The notes below the pieces were generated by a model. The model did not search any database. It had not been told where the DNA came from and saw only the letters and a program-made list of their open reading frames with translations. Below are positions 9,567 through 18,500 of a stretch of 19,198 nucleotides of DNA, in pieces. Numbering within the stretch: position 1 is the first letter of the stretch; every line of letters starts with the position of its first letter. The position numbers and the translations under genes were made by a program. Source of the stretch: Saccoglossus kowalevskii (lineage: Eukaryota; Hemichordata; Enteropneusta; Harrimaniidae); contig NW_003130368.1 in NCBI RefSeq assembly GCF_000003605.2, forward strand, positions 25,753-44,950. Reading direction: 5' to 3'.

Positions 9567-12500
9567 GTTAGTTGAAATACAATGTCACTCTTGAATTTAA
9601 TTCTATTATTTTTTTGTATCAACTGCATAATTTTTGTCGGAAATATTTTCTCTATTTTTGATGTACAGTAAGGACCGCTTTGTGGAAGGTTAACCTTTTC
9701 ACCACCAGTTCCCTCTTTTTATCACCACAAATTCACAAAATAGTCCCATTTATAGTACGCACTTTCCTTCAGAAGATTGAGACAAAACTAAAAATGTCTC
9801 AAAATTTGTCTCTTGGCTCCAAAACTAGAAATATTGAGAAATATAAGAAAAAAGTGCCAACAAATTTGGGGGAGGAAATCTGGTAATGAAAAGGTTGAAC
9901 TTAACAATGGTTGTGAACAGGTTAATTTTAAAAAATGTTTATAGAGAATTATTATAATGTTAATAAATGCAGTAATACAAATGTTTGTGTACTTATTTAT
10001 TCTGCTGACTCATTTCATATGGAGGTGTGGCTGGCACCCTCCCTTAAAAAAAATATAAATTTTTTCTGTTCATTCCAAGCATCAGTTACCGGTAAAATAA
10101 TTTTTTTTCAAGATTTTAGAAAATACACAATGTACAGTTTAAAAAAAAAACAGTTTCAATTGATTTTAGTAAACATTATTTAAAAATTAAAATTATTTAA
10201 TAATAGCAGATTGCTGCTTATTTTTCATCAAAAATGTTTAATTAAAATACATTTAGTAAAATGATAGAATCCTAATATTGTTTTCAAACAACGCAGTATA
10301 ATGAATCGTCTATTCAATTGATTTCTTTCATCAAATTTCTCAAATTTATGTAATGCTAAACAAATTTAATTGTGTTCCTTTTAACTGCCTTTGGTGATAT
10401 GAACAGTTAGTTATCTTTTCTAAAGAAACGGCAGCAATTTCATACAATTTCTCAATACTTCAGTTTTGTGTACACCACTGATGAGCTGAATTAAACCCAC
10501 TGGATATATAAAGTTAAGTGTGGAATATATAAATTGTTTATTCCCAAAACCATAAATCTATGCAACATAAAATGATGCTTACAGATTTGAATGGCTAGTT
10601 TCATTTTTCTATATTTCTTCAAAAATTTTATTGAAGATTTGTGGATTTTTCATTTTTTTAAATAATGTTTTAATTTTGGAACCACTAGATAATTGGCAAA
10701 TGTAATTGTTATACCAGATTAAATTTGTATTTATTTATTTTTTTATTTTATTTTTTTTTCCTCTTAATTTTTCTTTCCATATACCACTATGTAATAATGT
10801 GTCTTTTCGGTTCAAAATAAAAAACGGAATGTTAAAGAAATACCTAAAAAAATGTTCAAAATGCCTGTCCAAAATTTAGGCAAGAAAAAATTGTACTGTT
10901 ATAGGTTGGGAAAGTACATGTACTAGTTTATTCATAGTCACATATTGGTTTATGCACTGTAACCATGAATTTGTACGCTGACTTATCTTGATTTGGGGAA
11001 GATTCTACCAATCCATTTGTTTTGAATACTCTTTGTGACTGTGACGAGAACGGGGCCGAATACAATGTTTACTTTGAAAGACATTGCCTTCAATCATATG
11101 CGCCATTTTGCCAATACAAGTGTTCACTAGAGGGCGCACTTTATAGAAATGGTGTATCCTCATTATGTTCATTTTGCAGGTTACTTGAATCGGACGCCAA
11201 ATCATTGAAATCTTTGTCAACACCATCAGAGTCCTCACGGCGAGGTTCAGATTCAAGTTTGAAATCAACTAGTTCTATTGCAAGTCATCTGAGTTCAACA
11301 TGTGAAATTCCTGAAGATTCCTGGGTTATATGGGGTCGAATTGTTAATGACTGGGACGATATTTACAAAAAGAAAACTCGATTTGTCAAAGTAAGTATTT
11401 CTCAAAATACCATATTTGTTCTATTTATTAACCACTTATTTAATAGGCACTTAAGTAAATAACAAATGTGTCAAAGCAAATCCTATTTTGATGACCTTGT
11501 ATATAATACTTTCAAATGCATTTCTATTGGTGATACACTTCTAACATGCAAGGTACACATAAAATACATTTTGTGAAAACCTAAATTTGGTGCAAAATCT
11601 ATTCATCACATATGTACCACATGTGTGGAAGTTACTTATATGTACAATGCTGAATACAATTATTCCATGGACTGACTGCATGTAATACTGTAAAATACTT
11701 TATTTTCACTGGAATTAATTTTTGCTGAAATGACTTTTTATGTGTGTTATATGGAATTTATTTTCACTTTTGGGGAGTTGATGTAAAAGATAGGAAAAAG
11801 GTATATTCACTAGATTTTATTTTCACTGAATCATTCCTTCAGCGAAAATAGTGAAAATAAATTCCAAGCGAAAATAAAGTATTCCACAGTACATGTATAT
11901 GCTGAAAATGTGAACACATTTACCCTAACATAATTTCGTTTTGCAGGAAAAATTTCCAGTCAAAGAAAATTACAAAATGGCATCACGCTCCCTTAAATTC
12001 TTTCATGATGAAATAGCAAACATTGTTAACATAAAATATTTAACAGTTTACGATGAATTGTGTTTCTTGTCAGGATTTAGTACGTCGTGGCATACCTCAT
12101 CATTTCCGTGGTATTGTCTGGCAGTTGATGTGTCGGGCTCATGATTCACCATTAAAAGAAAAGTATGTGGAATATTTGAAGATGTCTTCCCCATGTGAGA
12201 AAGTTATCAGACGAGACATTGCCAGGACGTATCCAGAACACGAATTTTTCAAAGAAAAAGATGGGCCTGGTCAAGAGGTTCTGTTCAATGTGATGAAGGT
12301 ATAGAGATTTGATTTATTTGCAACTGTAGAGGGCACTCTTCATGTCTGTAGAGGGCACTCTCCCTGCCTGTAGAGGGCACTTGTCCTGCCTGTAGAGGGC
12401 ACTCGTCCTGCCTGTAGAGGGCACTCGTCCTGCCTGTAGAGGGCACTATTCTTTCCTGTAGATGGCACTCTCCCTGCCTGTAGAGGGCACTCTTCCTGCC

Positions 12501-15500
12501 TGTAGAGAGAACTCTTCCTGCCTGTAGAGGGCACTATTCTTTCCTGTAGATGGCACTCTCCTGCCTGTAGAGGGCACTCTCCTGCCTGTAGAGGGCACTC
12601 TTCCTGCATGTAGAGGGCACTCTTCCTGCCTGTAGAGGGCACTGTTCTTTCCTGTAGGGGGCACTGTTCTTTCCTGTAGGGGGTACTTTTCTTTCCTGTA
12701 GAGGGTACTTTTCTTTCCTGTAGAGGGCACTTTTCTTTCCTGCAGAGGGCACTTTTCTTTCCTGCAGAGGGCACTTTTCTTTCCTGCAGAGGGCACTTTT
12801 CTTTCCTGCAGAGGGCACTCTTTATCTAGGATTGTGTCTATATATGGTTAAGTTTTTATATCACACATGGATAATGAGATGCTAAAAATATTGTTTCTAA
12901 CCTAATAAATTATATTATAGATCAACATAAGTAGAGAGTTTTGGGTATCCATAGAAAATCTTCTAACAGTGAATTAGGTATCCTATCATGAATTAGGTAT
13001 CCTATCATGAATTAGGTATCCTATCATGATTGACGTTTGATTGACGTAGTTTTGTGATGAAATTTTATCAAAAACTTTATTGTCAACAAACTAATAATAT
13101 TATCCTCAATGCTGCCTTTGTAGAAAATAGTTTTAAGGCTGAATGATCTCTGGGTTGGTATTATTAATAAATTATTGGAAATTACTCTGTTTAGTTCTAC
13201 TGATCTTAAAACTAAAAATTCCAATGTTCTTTTCAGAGAAAGAATTGGGAATGTGTACCAGAATAAGTAGAAAAAAATGGCAACAATAGACTTCTACAAA
13301 AAATTTAAAAAGGATAAATATGTTTTTGAAAAATAAATAGATGGCATTACTAATAAAAACACAGGATTTGGCACATTTATTACCAGTAACAAGATTTGAG
13401 ATGAAAAACATCATTTCATTGTCAAAATAGCATTATCAAAGTATGTAGTCAAAAATTTCTTTCAGCTCTCTTATGAGCCACTTTTTAGCTCTGTTATTGA
13501 CTTTTTCAAGTGGAGCTTATCATGCGAGTGATAATCCGTTGTTGTCTGTCAGCCATAGCCGTCTGTGTCAACTTTTTACCTTTTTGACTTCTTCTTAAAA
13601 ACTACTGATTGCTTTGATACTTGGTGTATTAAGTACCTTGGGTAGACCTCTCTTAAATTTGTTCATTTCGTGATGATATCTTCAATTATCTCATTTTGGG
13701 TAAAAAATGATATTTTCAACTTCTTGTTAAAAACCGCAAGTTCAGTTGCTTTGATGTTGTACCTCAGGTGGACCTTTCTCAGAGATGTTTAATTTGATCA
13801 ATATTGTCCTAAAATGATTTACATCATCTTTTAGTAATAAATAATAGTTTTCTAAAAATATATATTGCTTTAAATCAAAAAAACTAAATTGCATCAACCT
13901 TAATTTTTACCTTAAGTGTGTTGTGAATAAATTTCTCTGAATCTTGAGCTAAGTAAAAGTTGTTATCTGACAGTGTAGTGTGCTAAGATGAACAGCTAAT
14001 AGTTGTCATGGTTACAAGATTGTACTAAAAATAGAACTGACCTAATAATATTACAACATTATTCAACACATGAAATAGATTGAATGTAGACAAAATATGT
14101 AGATGTTAACTCTAACTGCATAATTTCACTCTACACATAGGTTTCGTGTGATTTGTGAATTACAAGGAAGTTATCACCTGAACAAATTCTATTATTTATT
14201 AATCTTAGCCATCAGTTGTTCTGCTTTTCTGGCCTTATCTGAGAGTCTCTCCATAGTTTTGTTTAGGGATCCATTGCTGCTTAATATCACACCCAAGTAT
14301 GTTAATGTCTTGGTATGGTTTAGTGTTATGTCACCATAAGTAAAAAATGGATCATCTGATCTCTGCTGAATTTTAGAAAATGTCTTAGTTTTAGTTGTGA
14401 TGACTTCCAAGCCCCATTTAGTAGTATAATTATGAAGTGTGTTAAGTTGGAAGTTGATGTCAGGACAATATCATCTGCAAATAATAAACAACATATAACT
14501 CTGGTCAGTAGTAAATTAGTAGTCACACTTGCTTCTATGCTATCGATAAAGAGCCATTGCTCGAAACGTCTAGCTATTTTTAATAGTTATTTAGGACTAC
14601 GATTACCAAATATTATCTTCAACTGGTCAGTAGTAGTCTTGTTCAATATTTCAACAAGGTCATTAATGAAAATAATTGATCAAGTGAGACTTTGACTCTA
14701 TTGACTGTCTGAAATGGAGGTGTAATTTTGTAATCAAGTTTGTCATGGAATTTAATATTTGAGTACATGTTTTTGATAATCTTATATAATGAACGTATAA
14801 AAGACCTGTTTGCCATTCAGTATCAAAGCATCTTGGGTCCACAAAGCAGAAGAACAGTTTTTTATTCTTAGACTGGTATTTTTTCACCATAATATGTAAA
14901 ATTCAGAAGATGATCAATGGTCCTGTGTTTTTCCATAAATCTTCAAGATGTTTAATTCTTTGATTAAATATCATAGCAAAGATCCTTCTGATGATACTGT
15001 TGGTTGAAATTCCTCTATAGTTTTCTGGATTCAGTGGATCACCTTTCTTGTGAATTGGAGTAATAGTGTTTGTATTCCACATATCTGGATACGACCTACT
15101 GTGTAGGATTGTATAATTATGTGAGTGACAAGATTTGTGAATAATAATTTCAATCTTTTTTCTAGGCCTATTCTCTACATGATCGGGAAGTTGGATACTG
15201 CCAGGGATGTGGTTTTATTGTTGGATTACTTCTGATGCAGGTTAGTATTTTATATGTACACATGTACAAGTAAGGCAAGACTTTTTTTATTCCTTGTTTC
15301 TTGAGTTTTTATAAGGCAATTTTTTTGAGGAGGGCAGGAAAAAAATAAAATTAATCCTTTTTTTCCCATTAGATTTGTGTGATTCTCAAAGAATTGTAAG
15401 TGAGATCATTGATCGGAGAAAAGAAATGAAATAAAATTTTATTCCATGTATAACCTTTTTTCTCATCTGTGCGAGACTTCGATACTTTGATCATGATACT

Positions 15501-18500
15501 TCCACGAAAAATGCAACTTGGATTTGTTATGCGGCAGGCGGTAAAAAAATGAAGATAAAAATAATATTTTGTTAGCAATTTTTTGTGCTTACAAGTCGGC
15601 GAGCGCGAGAAATTACGCTGAAATAACATTTAATTTTTATTTCATTTTCGGCTCTTGTTCATTCGGTGGGTTCGCGAAACAAGGGATAATAAAAGTCTGG
15701 CCTAAATATAAATAAATAACTTTCAGGGGTCACTGTAAAATACTTTATTTTCGCTTGGAATTAATAAATTTTTGCTATAAATAAAATCAAGTGAGTATAC
15801 CTGTTTTCCTATATTTTTTTCATTCAACTTGTCAAAAATCAGTGAAAATAAATTCCATACAAAACATCCAAAAAGTCCTTTCAGCGAAAATTAATTCCAT
15901 CTAAAATAAAGTATTTTACAGTAATACTTTGGTATTGTTACCTTTTGGATGTCACATTTCACAAAATAAAACTGAATATTTGTTTCCATATTAATTTTTA
16001 AAAAAAAATGTCAATATCGGTAACAAATGGTAAAATATGTCTATTTGGTTCATAATTATAGAAAAATGCATAAAAATGAAATATTGATGTGTTTGGACTG
16101 ATATTAAATAAACTATTATTAACTTAATTAACCAATCAGTACCTTTTGTTTTTATTCCACAGATGCCGGAGGAAGAAGCTTTTTGTGTGGTTGTTAAACT
16201 TATGCAAGATTACCGTTTAAGAGAATTATTCAAACCAAGTATGGCTGAACTAGGGCTTTGTATGTTTCAACTAGAGAACCTTATACAGGTAGGTAAAATT
16301 TACTTAGCAAGTTTTACTGTATATAACATTTTACTAACAAACAGGAAACTAAATTGATCATTGCATTTAATGTAAGTTTTCCAGTCAGTTAAAAAATTGG
16401 GCCATGGTAATTATATTGTTTATGTATGCTCCCACACATATTCACAAATTTATCCTATTAAAATTTGTTACCGAAGATTGTAAGACAAACGCCAAAACAT
16501 TAACAACAAACTCCTTGGCCTTAGTACCAAACTCCTTGGCCTTAGTAACAAACTCCTTGGCCTTAGTAACAAACACCGTGGCCTTAGCAACAAACACCAT
16601 GGCCTTAGCAACAAACACCATGGCCTTAGCAACAAACACCATGGCCTTAGCAACAAACACCATGGCCTTAGCAACAAACACCATGGCCTTAGCAACAAAC
16701 ACCATGGCCTTAGTAACAAACTCCATGGCCTTAGCAACAAACACCATGGACTTAGCAATAAACACCATGGCCTTAGCAACAAAATACTTGCAGGAGAACT
16801 CAAATTGTTGAAACATGTACTTCTTTTTTTTTTCAGGAACACCTGCCAGATTTATATTTCCATTTCCAAACACAGAGTTTTTACACATCTATGTATGCAT
16901 CGCCATGGTTTCTAACATTGTTTGCAACATCATTATCACTATCGTTATCATGTAGAATTATGGATGTTTTCATTTCAGAGGTGAGTGAACAACCAAAGTT
17001 AATATCAGTGAATTTAGTTAGGAAGAATCTAAGTTGGTGAAACTGTTTGGGAAGTCAACAAAAAAATATTACTGTAAAATTTGTATTAGAAGCCGCGGCT
17101 TCTATTAAAATGGTACAATGCAACAGAGGGTATGCGACTTCTATTAGAGCATCTACACATATGAGAAATGATGAATTTTTGGTTCTCAATTATTCAAAAC
17201 GAATGGGTGCGGCTTCTTTTAGGGATGCGGCTTCTAATACAGATTTTACGGTAGATTTTTATCTGCGCAGTCATCTTTAGCTGCATGATGCATTAACAAT
17301 GAAAAGATATTTATGCTGTTTTAAATAAAGTTTTCAGGGATATTTTCACTTGATTTTATCTTCAATGATTCTCTTCTTCAGCAAAAATGTGGAAATAAGT
17401 GTTTTACAGTGTAATGTTTCTGGTCATTTGCACATATCAGTTACAAACGTGAACGCTTTTTAGGTTTTGTTAGAATTTTAGAAAAATTCAGTTTTTATGA
17501 AAAAACAGTAAAAGCACAAAGTTTATGAGAATTTTAGGAAACCTCAAAATTAAAAAGAAAATATCATTGTTCATCGATTTTGGAAAATAAATTGACCAGA
17601 AACTGTTGTTTTTGTACAAAGAAAATTGTTTTGACACAATGTTTTGAGGATAACACTATTTTTTCTTATAAGGAAAAAAATTAGAAAATGAAAACAGTTT
17701 TGTAATTATTTAGTTTTTTTATCTGGTGTGCTCTAAACCAAAGATTTATGTAACAGGATGTTCTACTAACATAGCAAATATGGGTGTGTTCTTGTGTATT
17801 CATATATTTCCTATTTTTGTATTTTGTGATGATAGCAATAATCTTCCGCTTTTTATGTGTCAACAATCAAACTATTTCAAGCATCCATTGCATTCTGTGA
17901 TGATATCAGTGAAAAATGAAACTAACATGAAATGGTTACTTTATCACGTATCCCAGAATGTAAATATTATAATTACATATTCAGGGAAATTACAAACTGT
18001 TGTAACAAAGCATGTTTCTGTCAGATATGAATATTTGGAAATTGAGACCATGTAAAAGCTCTAAACTTTTGCATGGTGTCAAACTTATACTTGTATTAGT
18101 TGCGTATCAATGAAATATCTTAATCTAATAGTCATGTGACTTGTCTTTTATTTCAGGGTATGGAGACGATATTTCGTGTTGGCATGGCAATATTAACAGA
18201 TAGTGCCCCACAGCTTTTACAGTTAGATATGGAAGGCATGTTACGGGTAGGAATTCTGTTTTTTTAGTGTTCACAGTCAACTATTTTCACTAAATAGATG
18301 TTTTTTTTCACATTTTTATTGAAAATTCAGATTGAAACCTACAGTTAAAAAGTAACAAGAAAATTATAAAAAATACATATAAACATTAGCAAAATGTTTC
18401 AGTACAAATTTGGGTGTTTTGTGAATTGAATGTACCGGTAGTGTTGATTCAATTTGTTTTGTATATCTCAGTCTAATATTAATTTTGAGTCTGTAACATT

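Larger units (their letters stand above)
14514..14622. mobile_element. Short insertion nested in the LINE, flanked by 13-bp direct repeats
   Basis: CTGGTCAGTAGTA occurs at 14501-14513 and 14623-14635. The 109 bases between interrupt the LINE just upstream of its FADD motif. The segment contains the repeat shared with 4500-4554. The LINE frame is one base off if the insert and one repeat copy are removed, so an old indel or a local duplication must also be allowed. Confidence 0.5.
14165..15110 (-). pseudogene. Dead non-LTR retrotransposon (LINE) reverse transcriptase fragment
   Basis: On the minus strand, in shifting frames, the order of motifs is that of a LINE reverse transcriptase. YPDMWNTNTITPIHKKGD with NPENYRGIS lies near 15095-15008; KNKKLFFCFVD (motif A) near 14870-14830; LFADDIVLTS (catalytic FADD, codons at 14470-14481) next; and TLTYLGVILSSNGS near 14300 last. 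The best frames are 14663-14890, 14326-14526 and 14192-14410. There are frameshifts and stops, the endonuclease region is missing (5' truncation, typical of LINEs), and motif A has lost its usual KAFD continuation. It resembles Jockey/CR1-like LINEs of molluscs. It lies antisense in the intron between coding exons 3 and 4. Confidence 0.85.

Noticed and set aside
11022-11179. Upstream extension of the exon 2 open frame (in-frame ATG at 11022)
   Set aside because: A consensus acceptor at 11179 and exact start of EVI5 homology at LLESD, with the Arg codon completed by exon 1, show this part is intron.
12340-12818. Three minus-strand open frames of 94-144 codons with repeating SALYRQEECPLQAG-like peptides
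   Set aside because: They are the three frames of the 22-bp minisatellite (22 bases x 3 = 22 codons); no start context, domain or non-repeat sequence supports a protein.
12324-12824. CRISPR-like array
   Set aside because: Direct tandem repeats without spacers in a eukaryotic intron; there is no repeat-spacer alternation and no cas gene.
14545-14570. Functional hammerhead ribozyme
   Set aside because: The invariant CUGAUGA box is not intact, so I keep only the weaker claim of a decayed hammerhead-like motif.
14165-15110. Active retrotransposon
   Set aside because: Reading frame is broken repeatedly, the endonuclease region is absent, motif A is altered and a second repeat is inserted next to the FADD motif.
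16404-16888. Plus- and minus-strand open frames of 124-148 codons with heptapeptide repeats
   Set aside because: Produced by the 21-bp intronic minisatellite, open in several frames at once; one of them overlaps the genuine exon 6 antisense.
17047-17280. 77-codon ORF with RGYATSIRAST-like residues
   Set aside because: It runs across MITE family 2 from end to end; the residues come from the element's repeated GCGGCTTCT words.
17726-18055. 109-codon plus-strand ORF in the intron before exon 7
   Set aside because: No family resemblance and no acceptor/donor pair that keeps the EVI5 frame; exons 6 and 7 join directly in phase.
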